NCBI GenBank assembly: GCA_020024105.1
Contig: JAHHUH010000022.1
Span: 1 to 29,752, forward strand
DNA from: Phascolarctobacterium sp.
GTDB lineage: Bacteria > Bacillota > Negativicutes > Acidaminococcales > Acidaminococcaceae
Direction of reading: 5' to 3'
DNA: 29,752 nucleotides
Of the stretch, positions 14,545 to 22,773 are shown piece after piece. The position numbers were made by a program, and so were the translations under genes. The first letter of the stretch is position 1. Each line of letters opens with the position of its first letter. Under the pieces are notes generated by a model. It had not been told where the DNA came from, did no database searches, and saw only the letters and a program-made list of their open reading frames with translations.

Positions 14545-15916
14545 AAAGGACTTAAAGACTCTTTTAGCCTCGGAGCTTTTTCAAGAGGTAGTAAGAAATG
14601 AAAGCAAGGGACTGCATCACCTGGTCAGCACCTATTATGATACTGGGGATATGGTCCTAAAAAAAGCAGGTATCGCCTACCGTGTTCGTGATAAGGGCGA
14701 CGGTGCTTTTGAAGCAACGGTAAAAACTGCTCAGAAAAGTAGCAGTGGCTTAAGTCAACGGCTGGAGCTGAATCTGCCCCTGACAGAGGCGCAGCCAGTT
14801 CTGGAGGGCTTTGGCGCACTGGGCCTTGGTTATGAGCTGACGGAATTAGCTCCTGAGGGAGTGGAGCCCCTCTTTACCGTAGAGGTGGACAGAACTACTT
14901 ATATTTTGGATCTTCCCGGTGCGGTTGTTGAGATGGCACTTGACCAGGGTAAGATTACCAGTCCTCGCCAAAAGAAGGCTAAGGACGTGATTGCAGAGGT
15001 AGAATTAGAGCTGCTGGAGGGCGAATTGGCCCCTCTGCTGCGCTTTGTGGCAGATATAACTACAGTTGTTCCTGTTTTTGTGGAAAAAAGAAGCAAATTT
15101 GCCCGTGGCCTAGCTCTCCTGGGGATTGCCAGTGATGTCCGTCCTGCTAAGGTAAAGGTGGATATGCAGGCCAATGTCCGTCAGCAGATGCTGGAGCTGG
15201 TACAGCAGCGTGGTGACGTGCTGCTGCTTTTACAAAATGAACTGCTACAGACTGTGGAGCCTGCCAAGGTAGCAGATTTACAGAAGCAGCTGCTCTATTT
15301 ACAGAGCTATTTAGCTTTAGGAGCCGAGCTGGCAGCCACTCCCCAACTGGATGTAGCCAGGGCGGTAGCTGCTGAAATAGCTACCTTGGCGGAGAAATAC
15401 CATACTTTGGCGGAGCTTGGAAAAATTTGGCGAAAAATATTGCTGAGGGGTAGCGATATCCTCGATAATAATGTGCTGGGTAAAAAAATAGCCCAGGAGG
15501 AGCTGGCGGCTAAGAAGAACCTACAGGAGATGGCTCAAAAGGGTAAGCTGTCACAGGTGGTTTATCAGGCTGTTTGCTGGTTAGCCGTACAGACCTGGCA
15601 GAACGAAGAATATTTGGAAATGGCCAGTCTGGCAAGATGCAAATTAAAGAGCTGGCAGGAGGCTGCGGAGGAAGCTGATGAGCCGAAGGTGGTGCTGAAC
15701 TGTCTGCAATACGTTTATTGTCTGAGCAGAACCCTGCCGGGGAAGGCCTATAGTAAAATTGCCGATGAGGCGAAAAAGTCCAGAAGGAAGCAGCAGGAGC
15801 TGGTGGATACCGAGGCAATGCTCCAACTAATGCAGGACTTTACCCATGGCAGCAATAGCCGTATTTTGACACGGGATGCCGGTGTCATTATGGGCTGGCT
15901 GTGGGCTGCCAAATAA
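14501..15916 (+). CDS. CYTH domain protein with a degenerate CHAD-like C-terminus
   Basis: This 471-residue protein has an N-terminal CYTH (triphosphate tunnel) domain of about 200 residues. The ExExK signature is visible in VEIEMKL near the start, and the tunnel residues appear normal (YRVRDKG, ELNLPL, EVDRTTY, VEMALDQG, EVELELLEG, EKRSKF). Such domains hydrolyse inorganic or organic triphosphates with divalent metal. Residues from about 225 to the end are helical and sized like a CHAD domain, but the usual HxxRV/RRLR basic signatures are missing. Start 14501 is preferred to the longer upstream in-frame start at 14432 because the CYTH motif begins just there. It overlaps the previous gene by 44 bases. 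The proper CHAD partner may be the protein at 11640-12920 (inferred). Confidence 0.85.
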   Translation: MQKNVEIEMKLVIGKKDLKTLLASELFQEVVRNESKGLHHLVSTYYDTGDMVLKKAGIAYRVRDKGDGAFEATVKTAQKSSSGLSQRLELNLPLTEAQPVLEGFGALGLGYELTELAPEGVEPLFTVEVDRTTYILDLPGAVVEMALDQGKITSPRQKKAKDVIAEVELELLEGELAPLLRFVADITTVVPVFVEKRSKFARGLALLGIASDVRPAKVKVDMQANVRQQMLELVQQRGDVLLLLQNELLQTVEPAKVADLQKQLLYLQSYLALGAELAATPQLDVARAVAAEIATLAEKYHTLAELGKIWRKILLRGSDILDNNVLGKKIAQEELAAKKNLQEMAQKGKLSQVVYQAVCWLAVQTWQNEEYLEMASLARCKLKSWQEAAEEADEPKVVLNCLQYVYCLSRTLPGKAYSKIADEAKKSRRKQQELVDTEAMLQLMQDFTHGSNSRILTRDAGVIMGWLWAAK

Positions 15917-15943
15917 TAGAGATAAATCTGTAAAGCCATACTA

Positions 15944-15973
15944 TTGACGGGAATTTAGCACTAATGATGTAAC
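15944..15973 (+). promoter_or_regulatory. Possible promoter of the acpS-nnr-amidase operon
   Basis: TTGACG (15944-15949) is followed after 18 bases by TGTAAC (15968-15973), preceded by TG in the extended -10 position. It is the best candidate in the 153-base gap before acpS. The -10 is poor. Confidence 0.38.
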
Positions 15974-16069
15974 AGTGATTTTTTAGTGAAATAAGAGGGT
16001 TTTATATCAGCTGGGAAGAATATAGACTAATCGTAAATTACACATATACGGCTAAGAGAAGGCTAAAAG

Positions 16070-16447
16070 ATGATTTTGGGTATTGGTTGTGACATTATAG
16101 AAATCAATAGGATTGACAAGGCTATTAAGAAGGAAGGCTTTCGACAACGAGTTTTTACGGCAGCTGAATGCTACTACTGTCAGAGCCGTGGACTACAGGA
16201 AGCTGCTAGCTTTGCCGCGCGCTTTGCGGCGAAGGAAGCAGTGCTAAAGGCCTTGGGTACGGGGCTGCGTGGTGGAGCGTTGACGGAGATAGAGGTTGTC
16301 CAGGATGATTTGGGCAAGCCGGAGATTCGTCTGAGTGGGTATCATTTGGAGCTGGCCAGGGCTAAGGGTGTGAAAAAAATTCAGCTTAGTTTAAGCCATA
16401 GTAGGGAAAATAGTATAGCCTATGTGATTATGGAGGGTGAAGAATGA
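16070..16447 (+). CDS. acpS: Holo-[acyl-carrier-protein] synthase
   Basis: This 125-residue AcpS-type phosphopantetheinyl transferase moves 4'-phosphopantetheine from CoA to a serine of acyl carrier protein, making it active for fatty acid synthesis. Seen directly are GIGCDIIEI with metal-binding D8, the FAARFAAKEAVLKALGTG block with E56, and the LSLSHSRENSIAYVI C-terminus. The length is normal, and the protein is expected to be a cytosolic trimer. It overlaps nnr by four bases (ATGA at 16444), the arrangement seen in many Firmicutes. Confidence 0.96.
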   Translation: MILGIGCDIIEINRIDKAIKKEGFRQRVFTAAECYYCQSRGLQEAASFAARFAAKEAVLKALGTGLRGGALTEIEVVQDDLGKPEIRLSGYHLELARAKGVKKIQLSLSHSRENSIAYVIMEGEE

Positions 16448-18036
16448 AATTAGTAAGTACGGATGAGATGCGGCGCCTGGACCATCAGACCATACAGGAG
16501 GGCGGTATACCGGGAATTCTCCTGATGGAGCAGGCTGGTAAGGCCGTAGCTGATGTGGCGGTAGCCCAGGTGCAGGATAGAGAATATGCTAAGGCCGTAG
16601 TTTTATGTGGTAAGGGGAATAATGGTGGTGACGGCTTTGTAGCCGCCCGCTGGTTATATAATAGGGGCTGGCAGGTGCGTGTCCTGCTGGTAGGCGCAGC
16701 TCCTGAAGAAATTCAGGGGGATGCGGCAGCTGCCCTGGCTATGCTACGTCAAACCGGTGTGAACATTTATCCTGTCCAAAGCGAGGACGAGGTTAATTTA
16801 GCAGAAATTGCCTGTGTAAAGGCTGACCTGCTGATTGATGCTCTTTTAGGGACCGGCTTTAAGGGTGAGCTGCAGGGCCTTATGAAGCAGCTGTGCCGGG
16901 TTATGAATGCTTCCGGGAAAAAGCTGGTGGCAGTGGATGTTCCCTCCGGTGTGAATGCGGATACAGGTGCGGTGGATGATGATGCTGTACGGGCAACTAC
17001 CACTGTAACCATGGCTTTGGCCAAGACTGGCTTCTATTTATATCCGGCAGAAAAGCATGTAGGCAAGCTGTATGTAGCAGATATTGGTATGCCGGCAAAG
17101 CTGGTGCAGGCTTTGCCAAGTCATAAATATCGTTTGACAGAAACCATTGTCAGTCGTCTGCTGCCCCTGCGGGAGGTGGATGCTCACAAGGGTGATGCCG
17201 GCAGGGTATACCTGGTAGCAGGCAGCCCCGGTTTTCTGGGAGCTGCTACGCTGGCTGTACGGGGAGCTTTGCGGGCAGGTGCAGGTCTGGTCAGCCTGCT
17301 AACCCCTTTGAGCAGTCGTGATCCCTTGGCTGTTAAATTGACTGAGGCCATGGTACATGGGTTAATGGAAAGAATGCCCGGTATTTTAGGCGGTGGCGCT
17401 GTCAAGGAGATATTACACGCTACGGAGAAGGCCGACGTTGTCGCTATTGGACCGGGACTGGGTACCAGTGAGAGTACCCGGGAGGTCATCCGCAATGTTC
17501 TGCAGCAGCTGGATAAGCCCGTGGTTATCGATGCAGATGCTCTTACAGCACTGCAGGGACATACGGAGCTGCTGCCGGAGATACAGGCTCCTAAGGTTCT
17601 GACTCCGCACCTGGGTGAGATGGCAGCGCTGACAGGCTTGTCCGTAGAGAAATTGAAGGCCAATAAGGTGGAGCTGGCTAAAAAATACGCAGCCCAGTGG
17701 AAGGCCATCGTAGTCTTGAAGGGTGCTCCCACTGTAATTGCTTGTCCTGAGGGTGATGTATATTTGAATACGACCGGCTGTAATGCCATGGCTACTGGTG
17801 GTAGTGGTGACGTTTTGACAGGTATTATTGCCGGACTGGCAGGACAGGAAATTACTTTACGTGAAGCCGTGCTCTGTGGTGTTTATCTGCACGGTCGTGC
17901 TGGGCAGACTGCTCATGCTGGACAAATCGGACTGGTGGCCAGTGAACTGGCAGAGGCCCTGCCGGGATTGCGGGCTACAATGGCTGAGCTTCCCCAGGAG
18001 GAAGTAATTATCAACAGTGCGATTAGAATAGTTTAA
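16444..18036 (+). CDS. nnr: Bifunctional NAD(P)H-hydrate epimerase / ADP-dependent NAD(P)H-hydrate dehydratase
   Basis: This 530-residue repair enzyme fuses two domains. Residues 1 to about 215 are the YjeF_N epimerase, with VVLCGKGNNGGDGFVAARWL near the start and VDVPSGVNADTG later. The rest is the ribokinase-like dehydratase, with AGSPGFLGAATLAVRGALRAG, a VIDADAL segment, LTPHLGEM, and NTTGCNAMATGGSGDVLTG near the end (the nucleotide-binding glycine-rich motif). Together they turn both epimers of damaged hydrated NAD(P)H back into NAD(P)H using ADP. It overlaps acpS by four bases, and the amidase gene starts shortly after it. Both domains look complete. Confidence 0.96.
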   Translation: MKLVSTDEMRRLDHQTIQEGGIPGILLMEQAGKAVADVAVAQVQDREYAKAVVLCGKGNNGGDGFVAARWLYNRGWQVRVLLVGAAPEEIQGDAAAALAMLRQTGVNIYPVQSEDEVNLAEIACVKADLLIDALLGTGFKGELQGLMKQLCRVMNASGKKLVAVDVPSGVNADTGAVDDDAVRATTTVTMALAKTGFYLYPAEKHVGKLYVADIGMPAKLVQALPSHKYRLTETIVSRLLPLREVDAHKGDAGRVYLVAGSPGFLGAATLAVRGALRAGAGLVSLLTPLSSRDPLAVKLTEAMVHGLMERMPGILGGGAVKEILHATEKADVVAIGPGLGTSESTREVIRNVLQQLDKPVVIDADALTALQGHTELLPEIQAPKVLTPHLGEMAALTGLSVEKLKANKVELAKKYAAQWKAIVVLKGAPTVIACPEGDVYLNTTGCNAMATGGSGDVLTGIIAGLAGQEITLREAVLCGVYLHGRAGQTAHAGQIGLVASELAEALPGLRATMAELPQEEVIINSAIRIV

Positions 18037-18053
18037 TAGGTGAGGTGGATCTT

Positions 18054-19403
18054 TTGCGCAAATTTTTTTTGTTGTTAACATTACTATGTACTTTTCTAGG
18101 CAGCTCCTTAGCTCAGGCCAGCCAGGTTACTGATGTTAAGTGGGGCCTGGATAAGCAGAATATGCTGCGTTTTGTTGTGGATTTAACAGAGCCCGCTACC
18201 TATCAGGTGAGCACTGAGGGTCGCATGCTTTTGGTGACTGTTGATGCAGACCTGAAGCCTCAGGTAGCAGGTACGAAGAAAATTAAAAGCTCTATTGCGG
18301 ATGTGATGACGGTTACGGCTCAGGGTCAGCAGACGCTGATAAAGGTACCCCTGTGGCGGGACCTGGCGGCTAATGAATACCGTTCTTTCGTTTTAAAGAA
18401 GGACCCTCAGACTCAAAGACCTCCTCGCATCGTAGTGGACATCACCGGTACTATTACCGCGGCTCCTGCGGAAAGTAAGCCGACAGCAGGTAGTCAGCCG
18501 GCTCCGGCGGTAAAGCCCAATGGAGAACAGCAGAAGTCGGAGGCCATAGAAAGACCTGCCCCCGGTGGTAAGGTGGTAGTAAGCAATCAGCCTACCAGGG
18601 TTCCTCGTGAGCCCAAGACCGCTCCCACCGAACAGGGCCAGGCTACTGTTCAGACCGGTGCTGCTGCGGCTGTGGGGCAGTCCAAGCCTGTAGTGGCTAA
18701 GGAAGATAAAGCTAAGATTGAGGCCGAGGAGAAAAAAGCTAAAGAAAAAGAAAAGAAAAGAGAAGAAAAAGCAAAAAAGGAAAGAAAACAGGAAGAAGCT
18801 AAGAAAAGTACTGCCCAATACGAGGTGGACGGTGGTCTGAAGGGTAAGGTTATTACTCTGGACCCTGGTCATGGTGGTAGTGACCCGGGTGCCATCGGTA
18901 AAAATGGTACCATGGAAAAGGATATTACTTTGGAAATAGCCATTCGTGTGAAGGAAGGACTGGAGAAAAAAGGGGCTAAGGTTTATTTGACTCGCTCTGA
19001 AGATGTGGATGTTTATGGTCCTAATGCTTCTGCAGAGGATGAACTGCGGGCGAGGGTAAATGTGGCCGAAAAGAAGAAAGCCGATCTTTTTATCAGTATC
19101 CATATTAATTCTTCCACTAATACTAAGTTAGGTGGCTTTAGTAGCTATTATTACCCTAAAACAGCTAATGACGCCCGTATTGCCGAGTCCATCCAAAAGC
19201 AATTGACTGCTAATTTTGGCGTGGATGATTTAGGAATTCGTGAAGCAAATTTTTATGTTATTAAGCGTTGTAGTATGCCGGCAACTTTGCTGGAGCTGTG
19301 TTTTATCAGTAATCCTAAGGAGGAAGCTTTCCTGAAGGGCAAATGGTTCCCTAACAAGGCTGCTAAATTGATTGTAGATGGTATTGTGGATTATTTTAAA
19401 TAA
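18054..19403 (+). CDS. AMIN-domain N-acetylmuramoyl-L-alanine amidase (Amidase_3)
   Basis: This exported zinc amidase of about 449 residues cuts the bond between N-acetylmuramic acid and L-alanine in peptidoglycan. TTG at 18054 is taken as the start because AGGTGAGGTGG precedes it at proper distance and it opens a clean signal peptide ending at SSLAQA. An earlier in-frame GTG at 18045 lies within that ribosome site. An AMIN-type beta domain spans about 25-125. A Pro/Ala-rich then strongly Lys/Glu-rich linker follows at about 130-260. The catalytic domain has Zn ligands H273 (DPGHGG), E288 and H350 (SIHINS), and catalytic E414 (LLELCFIS). It sits between nnr and a GerMN lipoprotein gene. AMIN domains target such enzymes to division sites or the envelope. 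Confidence 0.92.
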   Translation: MRKFFLLLTLLCTFLGSSLAQASQVTDVKWGLDKQNMLRFVVDLTEPATYQVSTEGRMLLVTVDADLKPQVAGTKKIKSSIADVMTVTAQGQQTLIKVPLWRDLAANEYRSFVLKKDPQTQRPPRIVVDITGTITAAPAESKPTAGSQPAPAVKPNGEQQKSEAIERPAPGGKVVVSNQPTRVPREPKTAPTEQGQATVQTGAAAAVGQSKPVVAKEDKAKIEAEEKKAKEKEKKREEKAKKERKQEEAKKSTAQYEVDGGLKGKVITLDPGHGGSDPGAIGKNGTMEKDITLEIAIRVKEGLEKKGAKVYLTRSEDVDVYGPNASAEDELRARVNVAEKKKADLFISIHINSSTNTKLGGFSSYYYPKTANDARIAESIQKQLTANFGVDDLGIREANFYVIKRCSMPATLLELCFISNPKEEAFLKGKWFPNKAAKLIVDGIVDYFK

Positions 19404-19417
19404 AAGGTGATGATAGT

Positions 19418-19936
19418 ATGAGAAAAATTTTATTGTTAATCATGCTCGTAGGTAGCCTGGTTTTAGCAGGCTGCAGCTTCTTTGCTGAGGAGCCGGCTCC
19501 ACAGCCAGTGCCCCAACAGATTAATTTTGTTGTTTACCGTGCGGACCTGACAGGTTCAGAAAAGCTGGTACCTGAGGAAATCTCTCTTCCTGCCAACGAT
19601 AAGAGCATAGCTGAAAACGCTTTACGTGCTCTACTGTATACTAAGCCTACTAGTAAGGATATGGCAGGCGTGCTACCGGTGGATGTTAAGCTCCTAGATT
19701 TTAAAGTAGATAAAAATGGCACGGCCTATGTTAATTTTAGTAAAGAAATTGTCAAAAGGGGCCAGGGGTCGTATAATGAAATTATGCTGACTGGTGCTAT
19801 TGTCAATACCTTGACCGAGTTCCCGGAAATCAAAAGGGTACAATTCCTGGTTGAGGGCGAAAAGGTTATTACTCTTTATGGTCATCTGGATGTGGAGGAC
19901 CCCCTGGAGCGTAACGAAACCTTGTTGAAGAAATAA
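19418..19936 (+). CDS. GerMN domain lipoprotein
   Basis: This 172-residue protein has a lipoprotein signal peptide with lipobox LVLAGC (C19), a proline-rich spacer (about 24-34), and one GerMN domain. The domain is visible as AENALRALL, VKLLDFKVDKNGTAYVNFSKE and GAIVNTLTEFPEIKRVQFLVEG. In spore formers GerM is a cell-wall lipoprotein, but single GerMN domains occur in many envelope proteins, often beside amidases. Here it follows the amidase gene by 14 bases, which suggests a shared role in peptidoglycan remodelling (inferred). A terminator follows at once. Confidence 0.9.
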   Translation: MRKILLLIMLVGSLVLAGCSFFAEEPAPQPVPQQINFVVYRADLTGSEKLVPEEISLPANDKSIAENALRALLYTKPTSKDMAGVLPVDVKLLDFKVDKNGTAYVNFSKEIVKRGQGSYNEIMLTGAIVNTLTEFPEIKRVQFLVEGEKVITLYGHLDVEDPLERNETLLKK

Positions 19937-19938
19937 AG

Positions 19939-19975
19939 AAAAGCAGTACTGGCGTATGTCGGTACTGCTTTTTTA
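19939..19975 (+). terminator. Terminator after the GerMN lipoprotein gene
   Basis: AAAAGCAGTAC (19939-19949) pairs with GTACTGCTTTT (19962-19972), followed by further Ts. No obvious promoter lies in the 18 bases before tsaE, so part of the tsaE-tsaD transcription probably reads through it. Confidence 0.85.
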
Positions 19976-19993
19976 GAATAGGAGAAGGAATGT

Positions 19994-20461
19994 ATGGAAA
20001 TTTATTTGACCAATGCAGAGGCTACAGAGAAATTAGGCTGGTTATTGGGCTCCTTGGCACAGGATGGGGATGTTTTCTGCTTTACAGGTGACCTGGGTGC
20101 AGGGAAAACCTTGATGAGCCGGGGCATCTCCCTGGCCTTAGGTGTGGCGGATGCAGAGATTACCAGTCCCACCTTTGCCATTATGAATGTCTATGCCGGC
20201 AGGGAGCTGGAGGTACGTCATTTTGATTTATACCGTCTTAATCGTCCGGAGGAGCTGGAGGATATCGGCTTCAGTGAATATGCCGGCGGAGAGGGCGTAA
20301 CCCTGATTGAATGGGCGGAGCTTTTTGCAGAGGAGCTGCCCGAGGAATATTTACAAATTACTCTATTTGTAGAGGGTGCTGGCAGAAAGGCTATTTTGAC
20401 AGCTCACGGCCAGCGCTATGAGAGCTTACTTCAGGAGGTGGCGGACAAATGCTCACTTTAG
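19994..20461 (+). CDS. tsaE: tRNA t6A biosynthesis ATPase TsaE
   Basis: This 155-residue P-loop protein has TGDLGAGKT at residues 31-39, ITSPTFAIMNVY, and HFDLYRL as in TsaE (YjeE). It is the ATPase partner of TsaB-TsaD in placing threonylcarbamoyl on A37 of ANN-reading tRNAs. AGGAGAAGG lies upstream, and an out-of-frame ATG at 19990 is ignored. It overlaps tsaB by 13 bases, so the set tsaE-tsaB-rimI-tsaD is one operon. Length and motifs are standard. Confidence 0.96.
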   Translation: MEIYLTNAEATEKLGWLLGSLAQDGDVFCFTGDLGAGKTLMSRGISLALGVADAEITSPTFAIMNVYAGRELEVRHFDLYRLNRPEELEDIGFSEYAGGEGVTLIEWAELFAEELPEEYLQITLFVEGAGRKAILTAHGQRYESLLQEVADKCSL

Positions 20462-21144
20462 CTATTGATACGGCAACGAAGGTCTGCAGCGTAGCCCTAT
20501 GCCGGGACCAGGAAATATTGGCAGAATATAATATTAGTATGGGAATGACCCATTCCGAAGGACTTTTACCCCAGCTGGAGCAGCTGCTGCAGCGGACGAA
20601 AATCACTAAGGAAGAGATTGAACTTATTGCGGTCAGCATGGGACCGGGCTCCTTTACGGGCCTGCGTATCGGTCTGGCCACGGCGGAGGCAATGGCCTAT
20701 ACCTGGAAGTGTCCTCTCCATGGCGTTAATACCCTAAGGGCACTGGCCTATAACCTTCCGCTTGAAGACCTGGTGTTTTCTCCAGTTTTGGATGCCCAGA
20801 AGGGTAATTATTATCAGGCCCTGTACCAATGGCAGGACGGTCAGCTGGTAGAGCTGGCACCCCTACAGGTTGTAAGTAAGGCGGAGCTGGTGGAAAGAAT
20901 TAAGGCTTTAGGTCAGAAGGCTCTTATCCTGGGTGAATGCCGGAAGCTGGCGGCCTTGGAGCTGCCTGCTGCCATCAGGCTTGCGCCTCAGGCTTTGGTA
21001 ATGCCCAAGGCCAGCTCGGTAGCACTTTTGGCACAGCAGGAATTTAATCCTGAGGCGGATAAAAAAATCTTTGGCCTGGAGCCCTATTATGTAAGAAAAT
21101 CAGAGGCGGAGGAATTATGGGAGAAACGACAGAAACAGCAGTAA
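20449..21144 (+). CDS. tsaB: tRNA t6A biosynthesis scaffold TsaB
   Basis: This 231-residue ASKHA-fold protein has LAIDTATKVCSVAL at the N-terminus and VSMGPGSFTGLRIGLATA near residue 65, both diagnostic of TsaB (YeaZ). It binds TsaD and stabilises the complex but is not itself catalytic. It overlaps tsaE by 13 bases and rimI by 28 bases. The C-terminal half is variable, as usual. Confidence 0.95.
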   Translation: MLTLAIDTATKVCSVALCRDQEILAEYNISMGMTHSEGLLPQLEQLLQRTKITKEEIELIAVSMGPGSFTGLRIGLATAEAMAYTWKCPLHGVNTLRALAYNLPLEDLVFSPVLDAQKGNYYQALYQWQDGQLVELAPLQVVSKAELVERIKALGQKALILGECRKLAALELPAAIRLAPQALVMPKASSVALLAQQEFNPEADKKIFGLEPYYVRKSEAEELWEKRQKQQ

Positions 21145-21578
21145 TCAGCTTTCGCCAGATGGCGGCTGCAGATATTCCTACCGTAGTTGCCATTGAGGCA
21201 GAGTCCTTTTATGATGCCTGGAATGCCAATATGGTTTTAGACGAATTAAATAATTCGCTGACCACCTACCTGGTCATGGAGGCTGAGGGCAGGGTCATCG
21301 GTTATGCAGGCTTCTGGCTGGTAGCAGGGGAGGCCCAGATTACCCGTGTGGCTGTTACCGAGGCTGAAAGAGGTAAGGACTATGGAACACGTTTGACGGC
21401 GGCTCTGATCAAGCAGGCCTGGGAGCTGGGGGCAGAGGCTATTACCCTGGAGGTCAGAGAAAGTAATATTGCCGCCCAGAGAGCTTATCTCACCTGCGGC
21501 TTCGCCAGCGAGGGTGTCCGTCCTAATTATTATGAAGATAATCACGAAAATGCAGTAATTATGTGGCTGTATAAATGA
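21117..21578 (+). CDS. rimI: Ribosomal-protein-alanine N-acetyltransferase type (RimI)
   Basis: This 153-residue GNAT acetyltransferase carries the acetyl-CoA loop ITRVAVTEAERGKDYGTRL and the RimI-like end ESNIAAQRAYLTCGFASEGVRPNYY. RimI acetylates the N-terminal alanine of ribosomal protein S18. Its place between tsaB and tsaD is the standard one in Firmicutes. GGAGGAA precedes the ATG, inside tsaB. The precise substrate is taken from the family and context. Confidence 0.93.
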   Translation: MGETTETAVISFRQMAAADIPTVVAIEAESFYDAWNANMVLDELNNSLTTYLVMEAEGRVIGYAGFWLVAGEAQITRVAVTEAERGKDYGTRLTAALIKQAWELGAEAITLEVRESNIAAQRAYLTCGFASEGVRPNYYEDNHENAVIMWLYK

Positions 21579-21591
21579 GGTGCAAGCCAAG

Positions 21592-22605
21592 ATGAGTAAA
21601 GATGTATATATTTTAGGTATAGAAAGCAGCTGTGATGAAACTGCTGCAGCCGTTGTTAAAAACGGGCGTGAGGTTTTGAGCAATATCATTTCCTCCCAAA
21701 TAGTTATCCACCGCAAATTTGGTGGCGTTGTGCCGGAAATTGCTTCCCGTAAGCATATAGAAAATGTAATGCCGGTTATTGATGCCGCCTTACAGGAGGC
21801 TAAGGTCGGACTGGAGGACATCGATGCCGTGGCTGTAACCTATGGCCCCGGACTGGTAGGTGCGCTGTTAGTGGGCTTATCCGCTGCTAAGTCCCTGGCC
21901 TGGGCCAGCAATAAGCCCCTAATTGGTGTCAATCATCTGGAGGGTCATGTTTTTGCCAATTTCCTGGCCGACCCGGAGCTAGAGCCTCCCTTTATGGCCT
22001 TAGTGGTTAGTGGCGGACATACAGCTCTTTTGAAGGTTACCGGCTATAATAGCTTTGAATTATTGGGGCAGACCAGGGATGATGCCGCTGGTGAGGCCTT
22101 CGATAAAATTGCCAGGATTATGGGCCTGCCCTATCCCGGTGGTCCGGAAATAGAAAAATTGGCTCTGGATGGCAATCCTCTGGCGATTAATTTCCCTGTG
22201 GCCAAATTAGATGCTCCCTATGAATTTAGCTTTAGCGGAGTAAAATCAGCTGTAATCAATTATGTACACAACCAGCAGCAGGCTAAGAGAGAAATTAACC
22301 GTGCCGATGTAGCGGCCTCCTTCCAGCATGCAGTTGTGGACGCGCTGGTACAGAAGGCCGTTCATGCTCTGCAGGAAACAGGCTTGAAGAAAATTGTCCT
22401 GGCTGGTGGTGTATCTGCTAATAAAACTCTGCAGAATACCCTGGCTGAGGCTGTGGAAAAAGTTGGTGCCCAGCTAGTACATCCGACACCAATCCTCTGT
22501 ACAGATAATGCAGTTATGGTTGCCTGCAGAGGTTATTTTATGTATCAGGCAGGAATGAGAAGTCCACTGGATTTAAACGCAGTTCCATCTTTAAAACTGG
22601 GTTAA
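21592..22605 (+). CDS. tsaD: tRNA N6-adenosine threonylcarbamoyltransferase TsaD
   Basis: This 337-residue catalytic subunit of t6A synthesis has GIESSCDETAAAVV at the start and metal-binding H115 and H119 (VNHLEGHVFAN). GGHTALL, GEAFDKIARIMGLPYPGGP and the C-terminal CTDNAVMVA metal ligand region follow. ATG 21592 is preferred to the in-frame GTG at 21580 because GAGGTG lies at about the right distance before it and family similarity starts there. It is the last gene of the tsa operon. A cluster of DnaA-box sequences begins 28 bases after its stop. Confidence 0.96.
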   Translation: MSKDVYILGIESSCDETAAAVVKNGREVLSNIISSQIVIHRKFGGVVPEIASRKHIENVMPVIDAALQEAKVGLEDIDAVAVTYGPGLVGALLVGLSAAKSLAWASNKPLIGVNHLEGHVFANFLADPELEPPFMALVVSGGHTALLKVTGYNSFELLGQTRDDAAGEAFDKIARIMGLPYPGGPEIEKLALDGNPLAINFPVAKLDAPYEFSFSGVKSAVINYVHNQQQAKREINRADVAASFQHAVVDALVQKAVHALQETGLKKIVLAGGVSANKTLQNTLAEAVEKVGAQLVHPTPILCTDNAVMVACRGYFMYQAGMRSPLDLNAVPSLKLG

Positions 22606-22632
22606 ACAAAAGTCCACTGAGGTGTATAACTC

Positions 22633-22746
22633 TGTGGATAATGTGGATAACTTGGAAAAAGTCCCTAAAAAAAGCCGTTTTACCTGTGCATAATTCTGTG
22701 GATACTGTGGATAAAGCCGTGGATTACTGCTTTTAGATGTGGAAAA
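22633..22746. promoter_or_regulatory. Cluster of DnaA-box sequences
   Basis: Seven matches or near matches to TGTGGATAA (the complement of TTATCCACA) lie in one orientation. Exact copies are at 22633-22641, 22642-22650 and 22706-22714. TGTGCATAA at 22685-22693 and TGTGGAAAA at 22738-22746 fit the looser TTWTNCACA consensus. TGTGGATAC at 22697-22705 and CGTGGATTA at 22718-22726 are weaker. They fill the gap between tsaD and the histidine kinase gene. The likely use is DnaA binding: a reservoir or regulatory cluster, or part of an origin. No dnaA or dnaN gene is in the window. Confidence 0.75.
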
Positions 22747-22773
22747 AGACAAATTTTACAAGAAGGTAAAAAC

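Noticed and set aside
17184..17789. A 201-residue open frame antisense to nnr
   Set aside because: It overlaps the well-conserved dehydratase domain completely and has no coding features of its own.
18393..19103. A 236-residue open frame antisense to the amidase gene
   Set aside because: Its long Phe/Leu/Ser run is the complement of the Lys/Glu-rich linker of the amidase. It has no domain and no start signals.
22606..22773. The window contains the complete replication origin
   Set aside because: The DnaA-box cluster is real, but no dnaA, dnaN or other usual origin neighbour is seen, and I found no clear DnaA-trio or distinct unwinding element, so only a DnaA-box cluster is called.
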